A DNA stretch of 64,000 nt, taken from assembly GCA_902167325.1 (NCBI GenBank), contig LR632930.1:5518001-5582000 (forward strand), written 5' to 3'. This document shows, in pieces, positions 25,343 to 33,402 of this stretch. Position 1 is the first letter of the stretch; each line of letters begins with the position of its first letter. Position numbers and translations under genes: made by a program. The stretch is from Chitinophaga pinensis. Its GTDB lineage: Bacteria > Bacteroidota > Bacteroidia > Chitinophagales > Chitinophagaceae. The notes under the pieces were generated by a model. The model saw only the letters and a program-made list of their open reading frames with translations, did no database searches and had not been told where the DNA came from.

Positions 25343-27760
25343 TCAACCCGCGCGCCGGCTTTCCTCTTCGCTGCCCGACTTCCGTTCGCGGGCACCTTCC
25401 ACTTTGGAGTTACCGAAGCGGTAGGTGAAGGTAACATTCAGCGTACGGTTTTGCCAGCGGTTGTTTACCTGCAGGTATACGTTGTTGAAATCTGCAGTAC
25501 CCTTAAAGCGGGCCGAAGCAAAGATGTCGTTCACACTTACCTTCAATGTTCCTTTCTTCTTCATCACCGTTTTCTGTACACCTGCGTTGGCGGCCCACAT
25601 CGGTTCAGAACGCCAGATGCCGTATACGTTAGGTGCTTCATACCAGCCGCTCAGCTCTATCTTGAAATCTTTCGGGAGCGTAAAAGTATGGGTAGTATTG
25701 AAATGCCAGGAAAGGCTTTTGGTAGTAAAGTTACCCAGCGAATCATTGATCCAGTATTGGTTGTGGTAAATAGAGGCGTTGGTATTGGCGTTCCACCATT
25801 TGGTGAAATCTACGGGTACACTCACTTCAAAAGAAATATTCTTGCGTGTGCCCAGGTTACGGGAAGTACTGGTGGTTACTTTCGTTTCGTTGTTCAGCAT
25901 CAGGTATTCATCAATCACATCATTGGTTTGTGTATACCCTGCCGTGAAAATGTATTTGTTCTTAAAGGTGTAGGAGAGTTCTGTGTTATGTGTATACTCA
26001 GGCGTGAGGTAGGAGTTACCGCGGAAGAAAGTGTATTTGTCGAGGAAGAACATGAACGGGTTTAACTGTCCATAACCCGGACGGTTGATGCGCTTGTTGT
26101 AGGTAAAGCCCATCTTGTTATTGTCGTTGAACTTATAATCTGCCGTGAAGTTGGGAAAGAAATCGAGGTAGTAACGGCGGATGCGGTTCTTCAGCGAAAT
26201 CGAATTTGCATCGGAAGTAGTGTGTTCCACCCTGAGTCCTGCAGTGAGGTCTACCTTCTTCCAGTTCTTCTTCAATGTGGCATAACCAGCAATTACATCT
26301 TCGCGATATACGAACTGATCGTATTGAGAAAGCACGGGTTTGTATGAACCGCTAATGAGGGAATCCAATGCCATGTTGTTTTCGGTCTCTACGAAGCTTG
26401 CTTTGGCACCTGCTTCCAGTTTAAATGACTTTGTAATGGCCTGTACCCAGTCGGCCTTAATACTGCGGATCTCGATATGGGTAAATGGCAATGTACGCAG
26501 ACCGCTTTTGTTAAGGATCATACCATCATTCACGCGGCGCATGCTGTCGGACAGATACGTATACATGCGGTTGTAGAACTTCGCATAATCCGCATCCATG
26601 CTAAACTCCGAACCCAGTGTATCCATCTTCAGTTTGTAGTTCAGGTTAGCGGAGATACCGCGGAAACGATTGTTACCTACCACATCGGAATAGAGTATAG
26701 AATCGGCCGGCTTACCGGGGTCCATTACTTCTGTGGCGCTGGGGGCAGAGCGCCAGAAAGCGTTGGCGTAACCGTTCACCATCACACCGATGGTTTGCTT
26801 GTCGTTCACGAAATAATCAAAGCCAACTTTACCGGAACGGTTGAGGAAATCGTTCTTCTGTAATACACTCTGACGGTAATGCAGCGGATCATCTCCACCG
26901 GTCCGGCGGTTCAGTTCCCGGGTATTGAATCCCTGACGGTCGCCCCAGTTGAGGTTCCCGAAGGCATTGAATTTTTTGGTTCTCCAGTTAAGCGTGAGTC
27001 CGGTGCTGTAATAGAAATACCTGCCTACACCGCCGGAAAGGCTTACGGAGCCATTGAAGCCGGTGAGCTGACCTTTTTTGGTTTTTATATTGATGATACC
27101 GGATGAGCCTGCGGCATCATATTTCGCACCCGGACTGGTAATAATCTCAATAGCAGAAACCCCTTCCGCGTTCATGCTTTTCAGCAGTTCTGCGAGGGCT
27201 TCATTGGAAAGGTATGTAAGCTTCCCGTCGATCATTACGGTTACGCCCTGTTTGCCTTTCAGTACGAGGTTATCGTCTTTATCCACGGTAACACCGGGAG
27301 CGCGGCGCAGGAGGTCCAGCACGGTGTTGCCTGCAGCAGCCACACTGCCTTCCACGTTGAGGATGGTTTTACCTTCCGCACGTTCTATAAAAGGTTTCTG
27401 CGCAGTTACTTCCACGCCCTTCAGGCTTTTGGGAGCAGTTTGCAGCGCGAGGGTTTTGAGGGTGATATTGTTCTCCTGCACATGAAACACTTCCGTGCGG
27501 GCAGGGGTATATCCCATTTGTGAAGCTTCGATGAAATACTTACCGGGGTTCACGGATTCAAACTGGATCTTACCGTCGGTATCACTCATCTGGCCTTTAA
27601 CGAGCGAGGAGTCTGTTGCCTTCTTTACCACTACGCTGGCGAAAGGAAGGGGGCTGCCGGCAGCATCAGTGACTTTGAGGTAAATGTTTCGTTGTGCATA
27701 CGCGGTAACGTATGAACACACCAGCAAGGTCAACGTGAGGAGAATGGAGCGGAGTTGCAT
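25343..27760 (-). CDS. TonB-dependent outer-membrane receptor (outer-membrane beta-barrel family)
   Basis: From the ATG at 27760 the protein has 805 residues. It shows a signal peptide ending AYAQ, a carboxypeptidase-regulatory-like domain (about 25-100), a plug domain (GVEVTAQKPFIERAEG onward, with GVTVMIDGKLTYL), and a large C-terminal barrel ending with a short charged tail. An in-frame TTG six bases upstream is a weaker start. No SusD partner is next to it, so it belongs to the stand-alone type of TonB receptor. Its substrate is unknown. A 36-bp perfect palindrome lies about 210 bp upstream. Confidence 0.88.
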   Translation of the reverse strand: MQLRSILLTLTLLVCSYVTAYAQRNIYLKVTDAAGSPLPFASVVVKKATDSSLVKGQMSDTDGKIQFESVNPGKYFIEASQMGYTPARTEVFHVQENNITLKTLALQTAPKSLKGVEVTAQKPFIERAEGKTILNVEGSVAAAGNTVLDLLRRAPGVTVDKDDNLVLKGKQGVTVMIDGKLTYLSNEALAELLKSMNAEGVSAIEIITSPGAKYDAAGSSGIINIKTKKGQLTGFNGSVSLSGGVGRYFYYSTGLTLNWRTKKFNAFGNLNWGDRQGFNTRELNRRTGGDDPLHYRQSVLQKNDFLNRSGKVGFDYFVNDKQTIGVMVNGYANAFWRSAPSATEVMDPGKPADSILYSDVVGNNRFRGISANLNYKLKMDTLGSEFSMDADYAKFYNRMYTYLSDSMRRVNDGMILNKSGLRTLPFTHIEIRSIKADWVQAITKSFKLEAGAKASFVETENNMALDSLISGSYKPVLSQYDQFVYREDVIAGYATLKKNWKKVDLTAGLRVEHTTSDANSISLKNRIRRYYLDFFPNFTADYKFNDNNKMGFTYNKRINRPGYGQLNPFMFFLDKYTFFRGNSYLTPEYTHNTELSYTFKNKYIFTAGYTQTNDVIDEYLMLNNETKVTTSTSRNLGTRKNISFEVSVPVDFTKWWNANTNASIYHNQYWINDSLGNFTTKSLSWHFNTTHTFTLPKDFKIELSGWYEAPNVYGIWRSEPMWAANAGVQKTVMKKKGTLKVSVNDIFASARFKGTADFNNVYLQVNNRWQNRTLNVTFTYRFGNSKVEGARERKSGSEEESRRAG

Positions 27761-27967
27761 AAACAAGGTAAAATAGTTGCTGAAAAGGTTGATATCAAAG
27801 GTCGGATGGATGTTCGGATTTCAACTCCCGCTCATCCCAAACCTGCGCCACTGGATTATTTCAGTAGAAATACGTAGTGCAGCGCATACCTCATAAAGAC
27901 GATATCCCCTGCCGAAAGTTGCAGGTGTATGACGGGTGGCTGAAAGGCAACATGAGTGGCAGGAAAA

Positions 27968-28003
27968 CACAGGGCACCGGCAAACGTTTGCCGGTGCCCT
28001 GTG
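27968..28003. terminator. Perfect 36-bp palindrome, probable terminator of the SMP-30 gene
   Basis: Eighteen bases are followed directly by their exact reverse complement, centred between 27985 and 27986. On the minus strand the hairpin is followed by TTTT, and it lies 45 bp after the SMP-30 stop, which fits a terminator. It is also upstream of the TonB receptor, so an operator role is not excluded. The rest of the gap 27761-28047 shows nothing clear. Confidence 0.65.
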
Positions 28004-28047
28004 AACTGAGGTAAGACCACCTGATTAAACCGATATATGCAATTGAT

Positions 28048-28926
28048 TTACAGCTTTAGATTGTTGGGCAACTGGCCGGATACACCCGGCTTTGCTACAA
28101 AAAGATCACCGGCAGAGGGGTATTGTGCCAGATCCGTTTCCTTCGCGGCAGTGGTGATGAGTAGTGTCTGCAGATCTTCCCCCCCGAAGCAGCAGGCCGT
28201 TGCATTCGGAACAGGTACTTCGATAAAACCAATTTGCTCCCCTGTTGCAGGGTTCCACCTCCCTACCCCATGCCCGCCCCAGATAGCGATCCAGAGCATG
28301 CCTTCCGCATCGCAGGTCATGCCGTCGGGTAAACCCAATGAAGGTGGAATGGTGATGATAGTGCGCTCATGCTGCAGTGTACCATCGGGGTGATAGTCGA
28401 ACCCGGTAATGGTACGGGCCAGACTGTCGGTATAATACATCGTTTTCCCGTCGGGCGACCAGGCCATGCCATTGGAGCAGGCTACCTGCGGATAACGCAC
28501 TTCAGCATGCAGGTCCTTACCGATCAGGTACAGATCTCCGCCGCCGGCACGATGGTCGAATGCGGTGGTACCGATCCAAAGGCGCCCCTGCGCATCCGCT
28601 GCACCGTCGTTACAACGCAGCTCCTCCCATTGTAATCCCAAATCTGTAATGGGTGTTTTTTTTCCGGTGAGCATGTTCAGGCGGGAGATGCCTCCCTGTT
28701 GTGCGATCACCAGCTCATCCGTACCTGCAGGCAAAGCCAGTGATACGTGATGGCCGGGGGCATAGGTACGCACTTCACCGGTAAGGTGATCACATACGAA
28801 GATCTCTCCAGCAGCAATATCTACCCATATCCATCTGTTGTGAACCGCATCCCAGCGCACACCTTCTCCTAATTTTAAACCTGCTTTCCGCCAAAGTGTA
28901 GCAGTGATTCTTTCATGCATTTTCAT
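28048..28926 (-). CDS. SMP-30/gluconolactonase-family lactonase
   Basis: The 292-residue six-bladed propeller has the family signatures GEGVRWD (first metal ligand Glu), CNDGAADAQGRLWIGT, SNGMAWSPDGKTMYYTDS (metal ligands) and LPDGMTCDAEG. It is cytoplasmic, with no signal peptide. It opens sugar lactones with a divalent metal. The start at 28926 (ATG AAA ATG) is chosen; a GTG at 28962 or the ATG at 28920 are alternatives. It is divergent from a sugar dehydrogenase that would make lactones outside the cytoplasm, so the two may act on related sugars. Confidence 0.88.
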   Translation of the reverse strand: MKMHERITATLWRKAGLKLGEGVRWDAVHNRWIWVDIAAGEIFVCDHLTGEVRTYAPGHHVSLALPAGTDELVIAQQGGISRLNMLTGKKTPITDLGLQWEELRCNDGAADAQGRLWIGTTAFDHRAGGGDLYLIGKDLHAEVRYPQVACSNGMAWSPDGKTMYYTDSLARTITGFDYHPDGTLQHERTIITIPPSLGLPDGMTCDAEGMLWIAIWGGHGVGRWNPATGEQIGFIEVPVPNATACCFGGEDLQTLLITTAAKETDLAQYPSAGDLFVAKPGVSGQLPNNLKL

Positions 28927-28991
28927 CAGGGCGGAAATTATTAAATAAATCCTTGTCCGCACACATTTTCAGCCAAAATATCCCTATCTTT

Positions 28992-29005
28992 CGGGTACGT
29001 ACCCG
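28992..29005. promoter_or_regulatory. 14-bp perfect palindrome between the SMP-30 and sugar dehydrogenase genes
   Basis: CGGGTACGTACCCG is its own reverse complement, with a central CpG as in LacI-type operators. It lies between divergent genes, 66 bp from one start and 51 bp from the other. Thirteen of its 14 bases recur at 43091-43104 in the susC leader. Confidence 0.5.
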
Positions 29006-29055
29006 CAATAACGGGTTATTCCTTCCATGTGTGTGATAACGATTATGTATACCCG

Positions 29056-30567
29056 ATGAAAAAATGGCTTTCTTTTTTGCTGCCGGCAGTCATACCGGCC
29101 AGTGTATTTTTGTCCTGTAACGAAGGAGGCAAACGGTTTTCCCAACCCGTTACTGCTGCACTGGAACTGGATTCCGGCATGATAGGCATCTCCACCGTTG
29201 CAGAAGGATTGAATGTTCCCTGGGAAATCTGCTGGGGACCGGATGGTAACATCTGGTTCACCGAACAAAGTGGTACGGTCAGTAAAACAGACCCTGCCAC
29301 AGGCGAAAAGAAACAGGTACTCTCCATTCCGGAAGTGTACCGCCAGCGCTCATTGGGCCTGCTGGGGATGACGGTTCACCCCACCGAACCTTACGTATAC
29401 CTCGACTATACCACCCGCAAAGCGGACTCTGCCATTGTATCGCGCCTCGTGCGTTACACCCGCGGGAAGGATACACTTACCGATCCAAAGATCCTCCTGG
29501 AATTCCCGGGCAACACGGGTCATAATGGTTCCCGCGTACTCGTTGGACCGGACGGTAAAGTATATTTCTCTACCGGCGATGCTGCGCATGATGCATTTGC
29601 AGGAGACACGGCATCGCTGAATGGCAAGGTGCTCCGCCTCAATGCAGACGGTTCCGTACCGGCAGATAATCCCTACCCGGGCAACTACATGTGGTCGCGC
29701 GGGCACCGTAACATCCAGGGCCTTGCATTCACCGATAACGGGCAACTCTACGCCTCCGAACATGGCGATGCAACGGATGATGAGCTGAACCTCATCCAGA
29801 AAGCAGCTTACTACGCATGGCCGCACATCGAAGGGTATGCAGACCGGCCCGATGAAAAGGCCTATGCAGATACCTTTCCCTTCAACCCGCCCGCCAAAGC
29901 ATGGACACCCACCATTGCCCCCGCCGGTATCAGCTACTACAACCACACCGCTATCCGCAACTGGCAGAACTCGATATTACTCGGTACCCTCAAAGGCGCC
30001 AGTCTGCATGTGCTGCAGCTGAACGATGCCCGCGATGCCGTGATAGGTGAAAAGATATACTTCACCCAGCAGTTTGGCCGCATCCGCGACATCTGCGTAT
30101 CGCCCGAAGGCGATATCTACCTCGCTACCAGCAACCGCGACTGGAACCCCGGAAAGGGCTTCCCCATCCCGGCAGACGACAGGATCATCCGCCTCTCCCC
30201 CATCAAGGAATCGAAAGGACTCACCATCCTCCCCGGCCCTGCTGCCCTGCCGGTGGCACCGGTAGCCAAAGGCCCTGCCATCTACAAAAGCTATTGTGAA
30301 GCCTGCCATAAGGCAGACGGTAAAGGCGTTGCGGGATCATTCCCGGCACTGGCCCAAAGTAACATTGTAACCGGCAAACCGGAGGCATTGCTCAACATCC
30401 TGCTCAATGGCAGTAAATCATCCGCCACGGAGCAGATGCCTGCGTTCAACTTCCTTTCCGACGAAGACATCGCCGCAGTAGCTACCCATATCCGCAGCAC
30501 ATGGGGCAATACGGCGGGCAGTGTTTCCGCCACCGACGTAAAGGCATTGCGCAATCCCGTTAAGTAA
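29056..30567 (+). CDS. PQQ-type glucose/sorbosone dehydrogenase fused to cytochrome c, lipoprotein
   Basis: Starting at the ATG at 29056, the 503-residue protein has a lipoprotein signal peptide with lipid-attachment Cys21 (VFLSC). A six-bladed GSDH propeller follows (about 40-390), with typical segments NVPWEICWGPDGNIWFTE, GHNGSRVLVGPDGK and SEHGDATDDE. A mono-haem cytochrome c domain is at the C-terminus with CEACH (Cys414, Cys417, His418). The enzyme would oxidise an aldose or similar compound in the periplasm and pass electrons to its own haem. In-frame upstream codons would bury the signal peptide. Cofactor use (PQQ) is inferred from family. A terminator follows. Confidence 0.9.
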   Translation: MKKWLSFLLPAVIPASVFLSCNEGGKRFSQPVTAALELDSGMIGISTVAEGLNVPWEICWGPDGNIWFTEQSGTVSKTDPATGEKKQVLSIPEVYRQRSLGLLGMTVHPTEPYVYLDYTTRKADSAIVSRLVRYTRGKDTLTDPKILLEFPGNTGHNGSRVLVGPDGKVYFSTGDAAHDAFAGDTASLNGKVLRLNADGSVPADNPYPGNYMWSRGHRNIQGLAFTDNGQLYASEHGDATDDELNLIQKAAYYAWPHIEGYADRPDEKAYADTFPFNPPAKAWTPTIAPAGISYYNHTAIRNWQNSILLGTLKGASLHVLQLNDARDAVIGEKIYFTQQFGRIRDICVSPEGDIYLATSNRDWNPGKGFPIPADDRIIRLSPIKESKGLTILPGPAALPVAPVAKGPAIYKSYCEACHKADGKGVAGSFPALAQSNIVTGKPEALLNILLNGSKSSATEQMPAFNFLSDEDIAAVATHIRSTWGNTAGSVSATDVKALRNPVK

Positions 30568-30588
30568 ATCAGGTACCAACTATACCGC

Positions 30589-30621
30589 AAAGGGGCTTTC
30601 TCTGCATGAGGAAGCCCCTTT
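30589..30621 (+). terminator. Rho-independent terminator of the sugar dehydrogenase gene
   Basis: A 10-bp stem AAAGGGGCTT / AAGCCCCTTT encloses 13 bases and is followed by GTTATTTTC on the plus strand, about 20 bp after the stop. Confidence 0.8.
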
Positions 30622-30670
30622 GTTATTTTCTCCCGTCCTCCCCAACCGGCATCCCCCCTGTCACCGGATA

Positions 30671-30857
30671 GGATTACAGTGTAATTTCAGTAAAACCATA
30701 GCGCGATTACAGTACGGATACAGCGCTGTTACAGTATGTCTACTGCGCGATTACAGCGCTGTTACAGTATGACTACAGCGCGATTACAGCGCGATTACAG
30801 CGCGATTACAGCGCAATTACAGCGCGATTACAGCGCGATTACAGGCCGGTTACGTAG
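30671..30857. repeat. 11-bp-period tandem array A (core TTACAG), 17 units
   Basis: Seventeen consecutive 11-base units occur without a single indel; the core word TTACAG (or a one- to three-base variant) starts at 30674 and then every 11 bases to 30850. The most frequent unit is CGATTACAGCG, especially in the last third; earlier units are degenerate, as if the array grew from the right. It lies in the 653-bp convergent gap 30568-31220, which holds no gene apart from this array, array B and a terminator. Confidence 0.92.
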
Positions 30858-31037
30858 TGAACCAAAAACTACCTAAAACCACCCCCAAGAGGCAAAATGC
30901 GACACCCTGTCTGCCCTTTTGCACCGCTTCATCACCGTATGGACCTAATAGTTCCTTAGTAAGACTACAGATCTGTATGAAAGCTGCTTTTACGACGGGG
31001 AGCATCATATTCAGAAACTGACTGTTCAAATTAGGTC

Positions 31038-31148
31038 TAAAGGCAGTGAAAGGCAGTGTAGAGGCAGTCTACCCTTAGTGTAACGGACTTCTAAAGGCAG
31101 TGACGAGGCAGTCCGGAGGCAGTAACAAGGCACCCAAGAGGCAGGAAT
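31038..31148. repeat. 11-bp-period array B (core AGGCAGT), 10 units
   Basis: AGGCAGT or a variant starts at 31041, 31051, 31062, 31073, 31084, 31095, 31106, 31117, 31128 and 31139. Apart from one 10-base step the period is 11. The fourth and fifth copies are degenerate (CCTTAGT, CGGACTT) but stay in phase. It is in the same intergenic gap as array A, with a different core. Confidence 0.85.
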
Positions 31149-31220
31149 CGACATAAATTCCCGTCGGGCCATGTACTAAAAAATGTTTATAGCTGATAAG
31201 GGACCGATCAGCTGCCTGCC

Positions 31221-31568
31221 CTATTCGGTAAAAGCGATTAATCGCTGCCGGGTGATCACGCCAACCCCTCGCTTACGGGGATCGGTATGATCCAGTTGGG
31301 CCATGGAGGCAGTGGATTCCTTCGCGAGCCATTCCACGAATGCCTCCCGCGTGCGGAAGCGAAGCGGCTGGTGCATAACGCCTTTGTACAATTCCCCATA
31401 GAGGAAATCCCCGAAATCATCTTTCTCCATCCCCATCCCGCAATATCCTGCACGGCGGTATCCGATGGAACAACCTTCTTCCAGCTTCGCAGCCACCTCC
31501 AAAGCCAGCGCTTCACCGAAAGGTACCCTGTCTTTATACATTTCCCGTAAAGAAGGTGTTGAACTCAT
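31221..31568 (-). CDS. Hypothetical protein of 115 residues
   Basis: The ORF encodes a small soluble, charged protein without signal peptide or membrane segment. Segments such as GDFLYGELYKGV and EAFVEWLAKEST predict mixed helix and strand. I do not recognise a family. It is bracketed by arrays A/B downstream and array C upstream, and has no operon partner. Codon use looks like that of neighbouring genes and no overlapping ORF is better, so I accept it as real with some caution. Confidence 0.65.
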   Translation of the reverse strand: MSSTPSLREMYKDRVPFGEALALEVAAKLEEGCSIGYRRAGYCGMGMEKDDFGDFLYGELYKGVMHQPLRFRTREAFVEWLAKESTASMAQLDHTDPRKRGVGVITRQRLIAFTE

Positions 31569-31654
31569 TGCATTCCGCGATTTGATGCCATGAAAGTAAT
31601 GGAATACGGATAAAAACTTGCATGAACAGGGTTCATAAAAGGGGCAGAAAAAAA

Positions 31655-31753
31655 ACAGTATGCTAACCGTATGGTAACCGTATTAAAACAGTAATCGTGA
31701 AGTATCAGCGTAGTAATAGTGCGGCTGTAATACCGCATTGTAACTGTACTACT
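31655..31753. repeat. 11-bp-period array C (core ACCGTA/ACAGTA), 9 units
   Basis: Core words at 31655 (ACAGTA), 31666 and 31677 (ACCGTA), 31688 (ACAGTA), 31699 (GAAGTA), 31710 (GTAGTA), 31732 (ACCGCA) and 31743 (ACTGTA) keep an 11-base step; the unit at 31721 is degenerate. The array lies between the hypothetical gene's start and the symporter operon's terminator. Confidence 0.75.
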
Positions 31754-31769
31754 AAGAAAAGGCTTTCAG

Positions 31770-31803
31770 AAAAAACGGGAATGAGGACAAAGCCCCACTC
31801 CCG
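31770..31803 (-). terminator. Terminator of the SusCD-symporter operon
   Basis: An 11-bp stem with two mismatches (31776-31786 with 31793-31803) and a 6-base loop is followed on the minus strand by six T. It lies 27 bp after the symporter stop. Confidence 0.65.
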
Positions 31804-31830
31804 CCGTCTGTCTATGAGTGCAAAAAGTAT

Positions 31831-33402
31831 TTAAGCAAATCGGATGTAGAAGAATAAAACCACTGCCGTAATGATGGCCCACCAGAAGGCAGGGTTGCGG
31901 ATACCCCGGTTCATGGCCCGCTGGTCTTCCGGCAGGGAAAGACTTTCCTTATTCCAGATAAGTCCTGCCAGCTCTGCCTCCGGTTTGGGTTTGGTAACGA
32001 GGCTTACGATCACGCAAACCGCCATACAGGTCCAGAAAACAATACCGGTACGGTTGAAGAAAGGCATTTCCTTGAAATAGTGATCCAGCACCAGCGACAT
32101 GGGGATGGTCAATATCCCTGCCGCCAGCGCCCCCGCATTGGTAGTACGCTTCCACAGGATACCGAGCAGGAACATCACCGCAATGCCGGGCGTGAACCAT
32201 CCGTAGGCATTCATGAGGTAGAGGAACACGGGCTTCTCACTGTTGGTAAGGAACAGGGCCGTGCAGCCCACGCCGATCACGATCACTACCGCGCCTGAGA
32301 TCTTCCCGAAACGCACCGCCTCTTCGTCAGTAGCGTTCTTCTTGATGTATGGCAGATAAATATCGTTGGTAAGGATGGATGTGCAGGAATTGATGGCCCC
32401 GCTCAGGTGAGACATGACGGCCGCAATAAGCCCCGCCATCACCAGTCCTACCAGTCCGGGAGGTAACAGTTCCGCAACCAGCACGGAGAAAAGCATATCG
32501 GGCTTTTCGAGGTTAGGGAACAGTTTAGGTGCTACCAGTGCCGGAACGGTGATGATGAGGGGAACGAGGAATTTGAGATAGTCTCCAAACACCACGCCCA
32601 TCCGCGCATGCCATTCGTTCTTCGCTGCCAGCACGCGCTGTACGAGAAACTGGTTGGTGGCGCAATAGAATACACTGATACATACCAGGCCCCCGAGGTA
32701 CATGGTCCAGGGGAAGTCGGCATCGGTGTGCGGGAGGATGAGGTCCCAGTCTTTCGACGTTTCCAGCACGGCGGAAATGCCCCCTGCTTTGGAAACCGTT
32801 ACATAGGTAAGAATGATCCCGCCCAATACCAGCACGCCCAGCTGCAGCATTTCCGTCCAGATCACGGCGCGCAGCCCGCCGGTGATGGTATACACCCCGG
32901 TTAACCCGGCAAGGAGCACCACGCAGGTCATTACATCGATCCCGAACAGTGAATGCAGGGAAAGGGCACCGAGGTATAACACGGCACTGATCTCTACCAG
33001 CACATACGTGAGCAGGATAAGCCCGGCGTAGGTGGAACGGGCTGCGCTGCCGAAGCGCCGTTCCAGGAACTCGGGCACGGTGTAAAAACCATTACGGATA
33101 TAAAATGGCAAAAAGATCCAGAGCAATGCGTTGAAGCCAAGCAGGATGGCGCCCCACTCCATGGCGATAGCCACGAAGCCGCGGTTGTATGCCATACCCA
33201 TGGCACCTACGAGGTGGTGGGAGCTGATGTTGGCAGCGATGATACTGCCGCCGATCATCCACCACGACATTTTATCGCCGGCGAGGAAATAATCGCGGCG
33301 CGTTTTTTTATTCTGACGGGATGCATAGATCCCCAGGGCAATTACCCCCAAAATATATACGCCGAAAATGGCGGCATCCATGGCTGTTAAGTGGAGATTC
33401 AT
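31831..33402 (-). CDS. Sodium/solute symporter (SSS family)
   Basis: The 523-residue inner-membrane protein has about 13-14 helices. Family motifs include DYFLAGDKMSWWMIGGSI near the N-terminus, and ITGGLRAVIWTEMLQ and GLVMAGLIAAVMSHLSGAINS in the middle. The sequence resembles SglT-type sugar or organic-acid symporters. It is the last gene of the minus-strand operon and its start overlaps the stop of the ceramidase-like gene (ATGA). It would move the compound that SusCD brings into the periplasm, or its product, into the cytoplasm. Confidence 0.92.
   Translation of the reverse strand: MNLHLTAMDAAIFGVYILGVIALGIYASRQNKKTRRDYFLAGDKMSWWMIGGSIIAANISSHHLVGAMGMAYNRGFVAIAMEWGAILLGFNALLWIFLPFYIRNGFYTVPEFLERRFGSAARSTYAGLILLTYVLVEISAVLYLGALSLHSLFGIDVMTCVVLLAGLTGVYTITGGLRAVIWTEMLQLGVLVLGGIILTYVTVSKAGGISAVLETSKDWDLILPHTDADFPWTMYLGGLVCISVFYCATNQFLVQRVLAAKNEWHARMGVVFGDYLKFLVPLIITVPALVAPKLFPNLEKPDMLFSVLVAELLPPGLVGLVMAGLIAAVMSHLSGAINSCTSILTNDIYLPYIKKNATDEEAVRFGKISGAVVIVIGVGCTALFLTNSEKPVFLYLMNAYGWFTPGIAVMFLLGILWKRTTNAGALAAGILTIPMSLVLDHYFKEMPFFNRTGIVFWTCMAVCVIVSLVTKPKPEAELAGLIWNKESLSLPEDQRAMNRGIRNPAFWWAIITAVVLFFYIRFA

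Noticed and set aside
30671..31148. Possible CRISPR array
   Set aside because: The units are 11 bases long and contiguous, with no unique spacers of 25-40 bases and no cas genes nearby.
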